Positions 25,523-34,767 of a DNA stretch of 39,833 nucleotides are shown here, in pieces (position 1 is the stretch's first letter; every line of letters starts with the position of its first letter). Below the pieces are notes generated by a model, which was not told the origin of the DNA, did not search any database, and was given only the letters and a program-made list of their open reading frames with translations. The translations under genes were made by a program, and so were the position numbers. The DNA is from an uncultured Alphaproteobacteria bacterium (GTDB lineage Bacteria > Pseudomonadota > Alphaproteobacteria > Caulobacterales > Hyphomonadaceae): positions 1 through 39,833 of the forward strand of contig CAIKXW010000455.1 in assembly GCA_903831485.1 (NCBI GenBank), given 5' to 3'.

Positions 25523-26322
25523 TGGCGTCGATCCACGCCTCACCCGGCGCGACCAGATTCGGTGAGGATGCCGCGCTGTATGATTTTGCGCGACCTGAGT
25601 ATCCCGCAGACCTGTTTGTCTGGTTGCGCGCAAAGTGCAAGCTGGATGCGCGCAGCGACTGTTTCGAGATAGGCGCCGGGACCGGGCACGCCACCCTGCC
25701 CTTGCTGGCGACGCCGGTACGCTCATTGCTGGCCATCGAGCCGGATGCCCGGCTGGCGGAGCGGTTGCGCGAGAAGACAAGCGATGAAGCGCGGCTGGCG
25801 ATTGAGATAGCACGGTTCGAGGACGCGCGGCTCGAGACGGCCATGTTCGACTTCGGTTTTGCGGCGATGTCGCTGCACTGGCTGGCGCGGATGAAGGCGC
25901 TCACGCGAGTGCGCGCGGCGCTGAAACCCGGCGGGTATTTCGCGATGTGGTGGAATGTCTACCACAACTCGGCAGCTCCTGATCCGTTCGGGCGCGCGAC
26001 GGAGCACCTGTTCGCGGGCGTGGAGCAGGATCCCAACGCGACGGCGGAAAGGCCTTCGTTTGCGCTGGATGTGGCGGCGCGGATGGGCGAGCTGCGGTCG
26101 GCGGGCTTCAGGGATGTGGAGCACAGGCTTTTCGAGCAGGAGGTAACGTTCACGGCGGAACGCCTGTCGGCGCTCTACGGCACATTCTCCCGCGTGCGCA
26201 TGGCGCCGGAGGAGACACGCGCACGGCTTTTGAGAGAGGCCGAGCGCGTGGCGCGCGAGACGTTCGGCGGCGCGGTGACGCGGACCGTGACGTGCAGCGC
26301 GTTTGTGGGCCGGCGGCCCTAG
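25522..26322 (+). CDS. Class I SAM-dependent methyltransferase
   Basis: A 266-residue Rossmann methyltransferase: FEIGAGTGHATLPL (SAM loop), LAIEPDARLAERL (acidic end of strand 2), FDFGFAAMSLHWL and ALKPGGYFAMWW. The substrate is not evident; it belongs to the broad UbiE/type-11 or type-25-like group. ATG 25522 overlaps the preceding lipoprotein stop (TGATG); an ATG at 25489 in frame would add eleven residues. Confidence 0.88.
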   Translation: MASIHASPGATRFGEDAALYDFARPEYPADLFVWLRAKCKLDARSDCFEIGAGTGHATLPLLATPVRSLLAIEPDARLAERLREKTSDEARLAIEIARFEDARLETAMFDFGFAAMSLHWLARMKALTRVRAALKPGGYFAMWWNVYHNSAAPDPFGRATEHLFAGVEQDPNATAERPSFALDVAARMGELRSAGFRDVEHRLFEQEVTFTAERLSALYGTFSRVRMAPEETRARLLREAERVARETFGGAVTRTVTCSAFVGRRP

Positions 26323-27378
26323 CTACTTTTTCTCGGCGGCGGCCTGCAGGGCGCCGAGCATCGGGTGGAGCGGGCTAACATCGCGATTGTCCGGCCCCTG
26401 GAATACGCCAACGACGAGGGCTGATGCGCCAACGCCACGACACATTGTCAGTTCTGTCTCACCTTCGACCGCGACGGCGGGCCCGGCAAGCCAGCCGTCT
26501 GGAAGCGCCAGCGGCCGATGTTCGTCACGTGCCTCTGTCCCGAGTGAGCTCAATATGCTCGCGCAGCTGACGTTGGGAGCAAAGACTGTCTCAAGCGTCA
26601 CCTGCGGGAAGGTGGGCAGGAGGCGATCGAAGAAATCGGCGGTGTCACTGCTGTCGGGCAGCCAGAGATAGCCGTCGGGAGGAAGGTCCACCTCGAGGCC
26701 CGAGAGGGCGAGCGTTACGCGGCGCGCGGCAGGCTCGCTGCCCCGGTTGCGAACTTCGGTCCGGCGCGTGGGGAAGATGGGCTTTGCGCGAACCGCCGTG
26801 AACGACTTCGAGGCGGCCGCAAGCGGACCGGACTTGCCCACGCTTTCCATCACAGCCGCCTGCGGCAGGGTTTCGGGCTGGTTGGCGAGGAAGTGGTAAA
26901 GCAGCAGGGTTGGTCCCTCTTCCGTGCCGCGACACAGGACAACTGCAGGCCGGCGGCCGAGCCCGTTTTCGAACGTGAACACGCCGCCGCGGGCGCTCCA
27001 TGTCTCTCCCCACAACTTCGCCTCCTGCGTCCAGGCGCCGTCGAGCTTGGCGGTGGCGAGTGTTTCGCTGCACCCGCCGGCGGTGAAATAGCCCGAGAGC
27101 ACCCAGTTGCCGGTGGCGACATTGCCCGTGGCGGTTTCGATTTCGTCGACGATGTCCCGCGTGTCGAACGATGTGCCGCCGCCCGACAGCGCCCAGCTGC
27201 CTGATACGTCGTACTGGATGCCGGCCTTGGCCGGCAGGTCGATGACGAGGCCGGAAGTGGGGAGCTGCGCTTCGCCCTGAGTGAGCCTTACGGGGATGGC
27301 CTGGGCAAAGGCGGCAGGCGCCATGAGCGCCGCACAGGCCGCAGCCATCGCAAACCTGGCACGTGCTGAGAATGACAT
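26323..27378 (-). CDS. Exported hypothetical protein
   Basis: A 351-residue protein with a Sec signal peptide (to about residue 26, AFAQA). The mature part has three Cys residues likely to form disulfides (GGCSE, VVLCRG, SCASILSS, TMCRG are the candidates) and beta-rich sequence. I do not recognise it. Start at 27378 is supported by the signal sequence; the upstream open codons read poorly. It lies downstream of lepA on the same strand, about 90 bases away, and convergent with the methyltransferase gene, whose stop it meets at 26322/26323. Confidence 0.72.
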   Translation of the reverse strand: MSFSARARFAMAAACAALMAPAAFAQAIPVRLTQGEAQLPTSGLVIDLPAKAGIQYDVSGSWALSGGGTSFDTRDIVDEIETATGNVATGNWVLSGYFTAGGCSETLATAKLDGAWTQEAKLWGETWSARGGVFTFENGLGRRPAVVLCRGTEEGPTLLLYHFLANQPETLPQAAVMESVGKSGPLAAASKSFTAVRAKPIFPTRRTEVRNRGSEPAARRVTLALSGLEVDLPPDGYLWLPDSSDTADFFDRLLPTFPQVTLETVFAPNVSCASILSSLGTEARDEHRPLALPDGWLAGPAVAVEGETELTMCRGVGASALVVGVFQGPDNRDVSPLHPMLGALQAAAEKK

Positions 27379-27468
27379 GGCAGCTCTACCCCAAATCCAA
27401 TACCCTGCGGACATTATGCAGGGCTGCTGGAAAGGGAAGCGGCGGGCGCAGCGGCGCAGAGGACGGGG

Positions 27469-29277
27469 CTAGTCCTCGTCCATCTTGAGCGCCGCGACGA
27501 ACGCCTCTTGCGGGATCTCGACCTTGCCGAACTGACGCATCCGCTTCTTGCCCTCTTTCTGCTTGTCGAGGAGCTTGCGTTTGCGGCTGGCGTCGCCGCC
27601 ATAGCATTTGGCGGTGACGTCCTTGCGCAGGGCCGAGATGGTTTCACGGGCCACGACCTTGCCGCCGATGGCGGCCTGGATCGGGATCTTGAACATCTGG
27701 CGCGGGATAAGGTCTTTCAGCTTCTCGCACATCGCCCGGCCACGCTGTTCGGCGCGCGCGCGGTGGGTCAGCATCGAGAGCGCATCAATCGGCTCGTCGT
27801 TGACCAGCATCTGCAGTTTCACGAGATCGCCTTCGCGGCGGCCGATCTGGCTGTAGTCAAACGAGGCATAACCCTTCGAAATCGACTTCAGGCGGTCGTA
27901 GAAGTCGAACACCACTTCATTGAGCGGCAGCTCGTAGCGGATCATGGCGCGTGCGCCGACGTAGGACAGTTCCTTCTGGATGCCGCGCCGGTCCTGACAG
28001 AGCTTGAGGATGCCGCCGAGATATTCGTCGGGCGTGAAGATGGTTGCCTCGATCCATGGTTCGTGGATGTCGAGGATTGCCATCACGTCGGGCATGTCCG
28101 CCGGGTTGTGGAGGTCGATCGTCGTGCCGTTACGCATGTGCAGTTCGTAGACGACCGACGGGGCTGTCGCGATCAGGTCGAGGTCGAACTCGCGGCTGAG
28201 ACGTTCCTGGATGATTTCGAGGTGGAGCAGGCCAAGGAAGCCACAGCGGAAGCCGAAGCCGAGAGCGGCGGAGGTTTCCATCTCATAGGAGAAGCTGGCG
28301 TCGTTGAGGCGCAGTCGTCCCATGGCGGCGCGCAGATCCTCGAACTTCGCGGCGTCGACCGGGAAGAGTCCGCAAAACACGACAGGCTGCACTTCGCGGA
28401 AGCCCGGCAGCGCTTCTTCGGTCGGCTTGCGTTCGTCGGTGACGGTGTCGCCGACAGAGCAATCGGCGACTGTCTTGATCGAGGCGGTGAAGAAGCCGAC
28501 TTCGCCGGGGCCGAGTTCATCGGCGTCGATCAGCTTGCCGGGCAGGAACACGCCGACGCGGTCGAGCGTGTAGTGCGCGCCGGTCTTCATCATCTGGACT
28601 TGCTGGCGCTTCTTCAGCGTACCATCAACGATGCGCACGATGACGACGACGCCGAGATATGTGTCGTAGTAGGCATCGACCAGAAGCGCCTTCAGCGGTG
28701 CTGTCGCGTCCCCCGTCTTCGGCGGCGGCAGGCGCGTGACGATGGCTTCGAGCACGGTATCGACGCCGAAGCCGGTCTTGGCGGAAATCTCGAGCGCGTC
28801 CGACGCGTCTATGCCGATAACGTCCTCGATCTGCTGCTTCACGCGGCCGACTTCAGCGGCGGGAAGATCGACCTTGTTCAGGACGGGCACAATCTCGTGG
28901 TTGGCGTCGATGGCCTTGTAGACGTTGGCGAGCGTCTGGGCCTCGACGCCCTGCGACGCGTCAACGACCAGGAGCGATCCCTCGCAGGCGGCGAGGCAGC
29001 GCGAAACCTCGTAGGCGAAGTCGACGTGGCCGGGCGTGTCCATCAGGTTGAGGACATAGGTCTCGCCATCCTTGGCCTTGTAGTCGAGGCGGACGGTCTG
29101 GGCCTTGATGGTGATGCCGCGTTCCTTCTCGATATCCATGGTATCGAGGACCTGCTCGGTCATTTCACGCGCGGTAAGGCCGCCCGTCATCTGGATGATG
29201 CGGTCCGCCAGCGTCGACTTGCCATGGTCGATGTGGGCGATGATGGAGAAGTTTCTGATCTTGTTCCGGGGAGTCAT
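27469..29277 (-). CDS. lepA: Elongation factor 4 (LepA)
   Basis: A 602-residue ribosome-associated GTPase that aids translation under stress and ribosome assembly. G motifs: AHIDHGKST (residues 14-22), DTPGHVDF and NKVDLP. Domains II, III and V (EF-G-like) follow, and the LepA-specific C-terminal domain ends [19 protein letters not shown]. Length is normal. ATG 29277 has AAGGA nine bases upstream and matches the family start [19 protein letters not shown]. Confidence 0.97.
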   Translation of the reverse strand: MTPRNKIRNFSIIAHIDHGKSTLADRIIQMTGGLTAREMTEQVLDTMDIEKERGITIKAQTVRLDYKAKDGETYVLNLMDTPGHVDFAYEVSRCLAACEGSLLVVDASQGVEAQTLANVYKAIDANHEIVPVLNKVDLPAAEVGRVKQQIEDVIGIDASDALEISAKTGFGVDTVLEAIVTRLPPPKTGDATAPLKALLVDAYYDTYLGVVVIVRIVDGTLKKRQQVQMMKTGAHYTLDRVGVFLPGKLIDADELGPGEVGFFTASIKTVADCSVGDTVTDERKPTEEALPGFREVQPVVFCGLFPVDAAKFEDLRAAMGRLRLNDASFSYEMETSAALGFGFRCGFLGLLHLEIIQERLSREFDLDLIATAPSVVYELHMRNGTTIDLHNPADMPDVMAILDIHEPWIEATIFTPDEYLGGILKLCQDRRGIQKELSYVGARAMIRYELPLNEVVFDFYDRLKSISKGYASFDYSQIGRREGDLVKLQMLVNDEPIDALSMLTHRARAEQRGRAMCEKLKDLIPRQMFKIPIQAAIGGKVVARETISALRKDVTAKCYGGDASRKRKLLDKQKEGKKRMRQFGKVEIPQEAFVAALKMDED

Positions 29278-29408
29278 TTCTTGTTCCTTGGCGCGGCGTC
29301 TAGCAGACCCGGGAAAAAGGGGAAAGCACGACCGCCAGACCTGCGGCAAACCGTTCGCCTATCAGGCTTTTTCGGCCTGAATGGCATGATCGTTGCGGCC
29401 CGTGGGGC

Positions 29409-30479
29409 ATGGAAGGGAAACCTGAAACGCTGTTGCAGCAGCCGCATGTCGGCTTCAAGGGGATCTGGACCACGGTTCGGGGCGGCTGGACCAGCCATGT
29501 CCAAGCCTGGAAGCGACCGGACTGGCTTGCTGGCCTGCAGCCTCTTCCGCGCGACATGGCCAGCCATCTGGCGGCAATTGCGATTGTCACGGCGCTTGTT
29601 CTCACATCGCTGAGCTATGGCGACGCCTACCAGCGGCGCATCATGGAAGCCCGCGCCATCGCTTCGGGCGAACACCCTCTATACTCCGTGCTGCCGCATG
29701 AAACGCCCGAAGCCGAGCCCAATTCCGCACCCGCGGAAACTGTCCCGAAACCAGCCACCTCAGCGCCCGCAGCCACGCCAGCTCTTCCCCCGCTGGGCGA
29801 GCCTTTCATAGAGCGTTTCGAGGGAGACGAGCTGAGCGAGCGCTGGTTCGTCTCGGATGGCTGGAGCAATGGCGACTGGATGGACAATGACTGGCGCGCC
29901 AGCCAGGTGACTCTCGGCGAGAACGGCCTCGCACTCACCATGGAGCCGGCGCCGGAGGGATCGGAAAAGATCCTCAAGTCGGCCGAGTTCCGCACGCACG
30001 AATTCTTCCGGTATGGGTATTTCGAAATCCAGATGCGTGTTCCGCGCGACGCCGGCATCGTCACTGGCTTCTTCACCTACGCCCACACGGATGGCAAAAC
30101 GCAGTCGAACGAGATCGATATCGAAATTCTCGGCCGCAACACGCGCTTGCTGGAAGCGACCATCCACGAGAACGGCAAATCAAATCACACGGTGGTGCAG
30201 CTGCCCTTCGATGCCGCGGACGGCTTCCATACCTACGGCTTCGATTGGCGGGCTGATTCCGTGCGGTGGTATGCGGACGGAAAGATGATCCACGAGGTAA
30301 AGGGAGACGCGGCCGCACGTCTGGTCAGGCCGCAGCAGCTTATCGTCGACCTGTGGGCTACTCACAAGTTGAACGAATGGGTCGGTCCGCTGAAGATTTC
30401 AGACGGCCCCTGGAAGCTGGATGTCGCCTGCATCGCCTACCATCCAGTCGCGCCACGCGGTCGGCCACTGTGCGACTGA
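29409..30479 (+). CDS. Membrane-anchored GH16 family glycoside hydrolase
   Basis: A 356-residue protein with a cytoplasmic N-terminus of about 50 residues, one membrane anchor (AAIAIVTALVLTSL), a Pro/Ala-rich linker (about 95-130) and a GH16 beta-jelly-roll domain. Catalytic ExDxE motif is seen as SNEIDIEILG (E235, D237, E239), the glucanase/laminarinase pattern. GH16 enzymes cleave beta-1,3/1,4-glucans, or act as transglycosylases; substrate not predictable. A type II anchor orients the domain to the periplasm. It is divergent from lepA and convergent with the CFA-like gene. Confidence 0.88.
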   Translation: MEGKPETLLQQPHVGFKGIWTTVRGGWTSHVQAWKRPDWLAGLQPLPRDMASHLAAIAIVTALVLTSLSYGDAYQRRIMEARAIASGEHPLYSVLPHETPEAEPNSAPAETVPKPATSAPAATPALPPLGEPFIERFEGDELSERWFVSDGWSNGDWMDNDWRASQVTLGENGLALTMEPAPEGSEKILKSAEFRTHEFFRYGYFEIQMRVPRDAGIVTGFFTYAHTDGKTQSNEIDIEILGRNTRLLEATIHENGKSNHTVVQLPFDAADGFHTYGFDWRADSVRWYADGKMIHEVKGDAAARLVRPQQLIVDLWATHKLNEWVGPLKISDGPWKLDVACIAYHPVAPRGRPLCD

Positions 30480-30516
30480 CCGCACCAAAGCTTGAAATCT
30501 TTCGAAACACGCCCGC

Positions 30517-31542
30517 CTAGACCGGCTTGAGCCGGTGATGCACGACGCCCCACTCATTTCCGTCGCCATGGCCGAACAGGCCGGCCGTGGCAAGGAAGAA
30601 CAGCCGCCAACGGCTTTCCCACAGCTTCGCGTCCTGGCCATAGACGTCGCTGAGGATCGGACGGATAGCCTCCCGGTTGGCATCAAAGTTCTTCAGCCAG
30701 TCAATCGCCGTGCGTCCATAGTTCTTGCCGTTCCACCACCATTCGCTTTCGACTTCGAACAGGTCGGGAAAGTTGGCGATCAGGTCGCGACTGGGCATCA
30801 CGCCTCCTGCGAAGAAATGATGAGCCACCCAGTCGGCCGGGTCATTGACGTCGAAGCGGTAGGGGGCCGAGCGATGCGCAAACACGTGCATGAACATCCG
30901 CCCGTCTGATCGCAGCCAGCGGCGGCATTTCTCCAGCAGGGCGCGCCAGTTGGACATGTGCTCGAACATTTCCACCGACACGATCCGGTCGAACGTCTCC
31001 GCGATATCGAACGTGTTCATGTCCGCGGTAATTATCCGTACATTGGCGAGACCCTGGCGCGCGGCCTCGGCCTCGATGTGCGCCTTCTGGCTGGCGGAGT
31101 TGGACACCGCCGTGATGGTGGCGCCGGGATAGCGGGCGGCCATCCAGAGCGTCATCGAACCCCAGCCGCAGCCGAGTTCGAGAATGTCCTGCCCGTCGCG
31201 CAGCCCTGCGTTGGCGCAGGTCTTGCTCAGCGCGCGTTCCTCCGCGATCGCCAACGTGTCGGCGGCGGACTCGTACAGGCAGCTGGAATATTTGAATCGC
31301 GGCCCGAGGCATAGGCGGAAGAAGGCGGCCGGGACTTCATAGTGCTGGGCGTTGGCATCGGCAGTGTGTGCAGCGATCGGATGCTTGCGCATGTCTTCGG
31401 CAAAGCGGGCGGAGGCGTCTTTCGGCGTCTCTTTGAGCTGACGCTTCACGCGCCCGACGAGAAACGACACCGCGCCGCGACGGACACTGTCGGGCAAGGG
31501 CGCAAATTCGAATGCGATGATCGCCCGTGCAACAAGGCTCAT
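30517..31542 (-). CDS. Cyclopropane-fatty-acid synthase-like methyltransferase
   Basis: A 341-residue SAM-dependent methyltransferase of the CFA synthase family, which modifies unsaturated acyl chains of phospholipids. SAM loop LELGCGWGSMTLWMA; family blocks QHYEVPAAFF, YSSCLYE, SVEMFEHM and HVFAHR are present. It is shorter at the N-terminus than E. coli Cfa. ATG overlaps the DUF1295 stop as ATGA, so it is coupled to that gene. CFA-like enzymes beside DUF1295 proteins often belong to stress-induced lipid-modification operons in alphaproteobacteria; the product (cyclopropane, methyl-branched or furan-type) is not determinable here. Confidence 0.9.
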   Translation of the reverse strand: MSLVARAIIAFEFAPLPDSVRRGAVSFLVGRVKRQLKETPKDASARFAEDMRKHPIAAHTADANAQHYEVPAAFFRLCLGPRFKYSSCLYESAADTLAIAEERALSKTCANAGLRDGQDILELGCGWGSMTLWMAARYPGATITAVSNSASQKAHIEAEAARQGLANVRIITADMNTFDIAETFDRIVSVEMFEHMSNWRALLEKCRRWLRSDGRMFMHVFAHRSAPYRFDVNDPADWVAHHFFAGGVMPSRDLIANFPDLFEVESEWWWNGKNYGRTAIDWLKNFDANREAIRPILSDVYGQDAKLWESRWRLFFLATAGLFGHGDGNEWGVVHHRLKPV

Positions 31543-32336
31543 GGTGGCTTGCCTTTCGGCGGCAATGGGAAGAACGCGCTGACCCGGCGCTGATAATCGC
31601 GAAACTTGTCTCCCCGGCTCTTGAGCATTGTCTTCTCGAGCGCGGGAACGCCGGTGCCGAAGCGGAGAATGAGGAACATAATCACTGGCGCGATCCACGT
31701 AGCCCAGCTCCACGGCTCGGTCGGATCGAAGGCGATGACCGGATAGGCGAGCCAGCCGAACCATTCGAAGAAATAGTTGGGATGGCGCGACCAGCCCCAC
31801 AGGCCCCCGTCCATGACCGCGGCGTGATGACCTTCGCGCTTGAACTTGCGCATCTGCTCATCGGCCAGCCCCTCGCCGGCAATCGCGACAACCAGCACCA
31901 ACGCGCCAAGCCAGTCGCGCAAGCCGAACTCTGCTGCACCTCCATGAGCGGCGACGAATACGGTCAGCGTCAGGATGGCTGTCGCCGGCGCCTGCACGAT
32001 AACGAGCCAGAACATGTTGGCCTGGAAATTCGCTCCCCACTCCTCGCGCAGCCCGGCATAGCGCGTATCCTCGCTACTGGTCGCAACCCGATGGGCGATA
32101 TAGCCGCCAAGCCGGATCGACCACACCGCAGCCAGCCCGGCGACAAGAACCTGCCGCGTAGCGTTTGCCGCCGGCTCAGGCCACATCGCGGCCAAGACGC
32201 AGGCGACGCCTGTTCCAAATGTCCAGAAAACGTCGACCCACCCGCCATTCCGCACGGCCCGTTGCAACAGCCATGCAGCGGTCATGACGACCGCCATGCC
32301 GGCAAGAATGACAAGAAATGGCATCATCGGGTTCAT
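31539..32336 (-). CDS. DUF1295 family membrane protein
   Basis: A 265-residue polytopic protein with about six membrane segments and the C-terminal block of the steroid-5-alpha-reductase-like DUF1295 group: GLWGWSRHPNYFFEWFGW, then an acidic/aromatic region and LKSRGDKFRDYQRR. The related fold acts on lipids or isoprenoids with NADPH, but DUF1295 has no proven reaction that I can state. First gene of a two-gene unit with the CFA-like enzyme. ATG 32336 preferred over an adjacent TTG. Confidence 0.88.
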   Translation of the reverse strand: MNPMMPFLVILAGMAVVMTAAWLLQRAVRNGGWVDVFWTFGTGVACVLAAMWPEPAANATRQVLVAGLAAVWSIRLGGYIAHRVATSSEDTRYAGLREEWGANFQANMFWLVIVQAPATAILTLTVFVAAHGGAAEFGLRDWLGALVLVVAIAGEGLADEQMRKFKREGHHAAVMDGGLWGWSRHPNYFFEWFGWLAYPVIAFDPTEPWSWATWIAPVIMFLILRFGTGVPALEKTMLKSRGDKFRDYQRRVSAFFPLPPKGKPP

Positions 32337-32434
32337 CAACGCTATACGCGTAGCTCTTACTGACGGATCAACCTGTGTCAGCTAGAAAGCGCGCACCCGG
32401 TCCTTTTGCGGCCCAAGTGGAGTTGCCTGAAACC

Positions 32435-33199
32435 ATGCCGACAGCCCTTAAGGTCGATGGTCTCTCCAAAAGTTATGGCGGCAAGCGCGCGGTCGACGCC
32501 GTCACCTTCGAGGTAAAAAGCGGCGAACTGTATGCGCTTCTCGGCCCGAACGGCGCCGGCAAGACGACGACGCTGCGGATGATCGCGGGACTGCTCAACG
32601 CCGATGGCGGACAGATCAGCGTGTTCGATGTGGATGCCCGCAACGACCCACTTGCAGCAAAACGCCTGATCGCCTGGCTGCCGGACGAGCCGCTGCTCTA
32701 TGACAAACTCACGGCGTGGGAATACCTCGAATTTGTCGCCGGCCTGTGGGGCGTTGACATAGCCGAGGCGCGCAACCGCGCCGAACACCTCCTGAAGCTT
32801 CTCGGCCTGTGGGACAACCGCAATGACCGCTGCGAGACGTTCTCGCGCGGAATGAAGCAGAAAGCCGTGCTGGCGGGCGCGCTGATCCACGAACCAAAGC
32901 TGCTGATGCTCGACGAGCCGCTGACAGGCCTCGACGCCGCGGCCAGCCGCCTTGTGAAGGACATGATCCGCCGGCGTGTTGAAGAGGGCGCAGCTGTGAT
33001 CCTCACCACGCACATCCTCGAAGTGGCCGAGCGCATGGCCGATCGCATCGGCATTATCAAGGACGGCAAACTGTTGACCGAGGGTAGTCTGCGAGACCTG
33101 CAGTCCCATGCAGGTGCGCAGGGCCAGTCTCTTGAAGACGTCTTCCTCTCACTTACCGCCCCATCGCCGGCCATCCCGGCGCCACAAGCTGCGCAATGA
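32435..33199 (+). CDS. ABC transporter ATP-binding protein
   Basis: A 254-residue ATPase. Walker A GPNGAGKTT (37-45), signature FSRGMKQKAVLAGAL (variant of LSGGQ, common in ABC-2 exporters), Walker B LLMLDEPLTGLDA, H-loop LTTHILE. The C-terminus after ~230 is Pro/Ala-rich. ATG 32435 is chosen to fit the family N-terminus; a GTG at 32375 would add 20 residues. It overlaps the permease gene by ATGA, so the two are coupled and form one transporter. Substrate unknown. Confidence 0.92.
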   Translation: MPTALKVDGLSKSYGGKRAVDAVTFEVKSGELYALLGPNGAGKTTTLRMIAGLLNADGGQISVFDVDARNDPLAAKRLIAWLPDEPLLYDKLTAWEYLEFVAGLWGVDIAEARNRAEHLLKLLGLWDNRNDRCETFSRGMKQKAVLAGALIHEPKLLMLDEPLTGLDAAASRLVKDMIRRRVEEGAAVILTTHILEVAERMADRIGIIKDGKLLTEGSLRDLQSHAGAQGQSLEDVFLSLTAPSPAIPAPQAAQ

Positions 33200-34767
33200 G
33201 TAAGGCAAAGACGAAATCAAAATCGCTGAGCGGGAAACCCGGCGGCATTCGCTGGCTGATGGGACATGAGCTGCGACTGTTCTGGCGGCGCGGCAGGATG
33301 AACCCACGCAGTGGCGTGATCCTCGTTGGCCTGATGCTCGGCATCTGGTCGCTCGCCAGCTTTTTCGTTTTCGCGAAGGTCGGCCCGATGATCCCGCCGC
33401 CTCCGTTCGACGACGGACCAGCACATGGACTGGTGCTGTCCGCCATCAACATTGTCGTCGCCTTCATGGGATCGGTGATGATGTCGGGAGCGATCCTCGC
33501 GGCCGTCGAGGCAATCTACACACGCAACGATCTCGATCTTCTTCTTTCGACGCCGATCTCGGCGTGGCGCATTCTCGTCGTGCGTTCGTCGGCGATCGCG
33601 ATCGGGGCGATGCCGCTCTACGCTGGGCTGCTTGGCCCGCCCCTGCTCTGGATGGCGATCTTTTCCTCGCCTCTGTGGCTTTCGGCAATCTTGTTCATTC
33701 CCACACTGGCTTTTGCAGCGACAGGCATCGCCCTGATGATCGTAACGGCGCTTTTTCGCCTGATCGGGCCACGGAACACGCGTGTGCTGGCGCAGATCCT
33801 CAGCGCGGTGGCGGGCGCCGCCGTCTTCCTGTCCTTCCAGTATTTCAATGTCAGCTCGCGCGACGACGGCCCGATGACGCCCGAACAAACGGCGGCTCTG
33901 ATCGCAGCGCTGAATATCGATCCCCATGTATGGTGGCTGTTTCCAGCGCGCGCCTTCACGGGAGACATTCCCGCGACCTTGCTGTGGATCGCGACGACAG
34001 CAGCGATCTTCCCCCTAGGCGTATTCGTGTTCAGCCGCAGCTTTGTCGTTGACGCGGCCGCAGCTGCAGCTATGGGCCAGAAGAAGCGTGTTGCGGATGC
34101 GCGCGTCGCTGCGGTCCGCGGCGGCGTAATGAGTTCGGTGGTCCGCAAGGAGTTGCGCCTCCTCCTGCGGGACCCGTTGTTGCTCTCGCAGATCGGACTG
34201 CAGCTGCTTTATTTCCTGCCGCTGGGCTTTGTGCTGTTGCGGCCAGGCACGGACTTCCAGCTTACGCCCGCCGCCTTCGCTCCCGCACTCACGCTGCTCG
34301 CGGGGGCGCTAGCGGGAAGTCTGATCTGGATCACCGCATCGGCAGAAGATGCGCCTGATCTGATATCATCCGCGCCGGTGCGAACGCAGTCGGTCGACCG
34401 GGCCAAACTGTTCGCTGCAATCGCGCCGGTTCTAACGCTGATGGCCCTGCCACTAATCGCCTTGTCCATTCGCGATCCCTGGGTCGGCGCGTGGACAACG
34501 GCGGGCGTGGTGATCAACGCGCTGTCCGCAGCCCTGATCGGCATCTGGCGGCGCACACAGAGTTCAAGGAAAGATTTTGTCCGCCGCCGCCAAAGCGGAT
34601 CACTGATCACGTCGCTCGGCAAAGCGCTTGTGGGCATCGGACTGACAGCGGCGGTGGGAGCGGGCGCCTACGGCTTGCCCTGGCTCTCAATCATTCCGGC
34701 GATTATCGCGTTGGCGATGCTCGGGGCGCTGTATAAGCCCACGCCTCAGTTCGCGGCGACGCCCTAG
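33196..34767 (+). CDS. ABC transporter permease, large ABC-2-like membrane subunit
   Basis: A 523-residue membrane protein with about twelve hydrophobic segments in two halves, joined by a soluble stretch (about 280-310, KKRVADARVAAVRGGVMSSV). Motifs RNDLDLLLSTPISAWR and VVRKELRLLLRDPLLLSQ are typical of ABC-2 type permeases; the halves look like a fused pair. Works with the ATPase upstream. Its TAG shares the CTAG tetranucleotide with the stop of the convergent 3-hydroxyacyl-CoA dehydrogenase gene. Confidence 0.88.
   Translation: MSKAKTKSKSLSGKPGGIRWLMGHELRLFWRRGRMNPRSGVILVGLMLGIWSLASFFVFAKVGPMIPPPPFDDGPAHGLVLSAINIVVAFMGSVMMSGAILAAVEAIYTRNDLDLLLSTPISAWRILVVRSSAIAIGAMPLYAGLLGPPLLWMAIFSSPLWLSAILFIPTLAFAATGIALMIVTALFRLIGPRNTRVLAQILSAVAGAAVFLSFQYFNVSSRDDGPMTPEQTAALIAALNIDPHVWWLFPARAFTGDIPATLLWIATTAAIFPLGVFVFSRSFVVDAAAAAAMGQKKRVADARVAAVRGGVMSSVVRKELRLLLRDPLLLSQIGLQLLYFLPLGFVLLRPGTDFQLTPAAFAPALTLLAGALAGSLIWITASAEDAPDLISSAPVRTQSVDRAKLFAAIAPVLTLMALPLIALSIRDPWVGAWTTAGVVINALSAALIGIWRRTQSSRKDFVRRRQSGSLITSLGKALVGIGLTAAVGAGAYGLPWLSIIPAIIALAMLGALYKPTPQFAATP

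Noticed and set aside
27508..29613. A 701-codon plus-strand frame
   Set aside because: It is antisense to the complete lepA gene; the translation lacks family motifs and is a GC-rich shadow.
30521..30536. ACCGGC-TTGA-GCCGGT hairpin
   Set aside because: It lies in the last codons of the CFA-like gene and no T-run follows on either strand.
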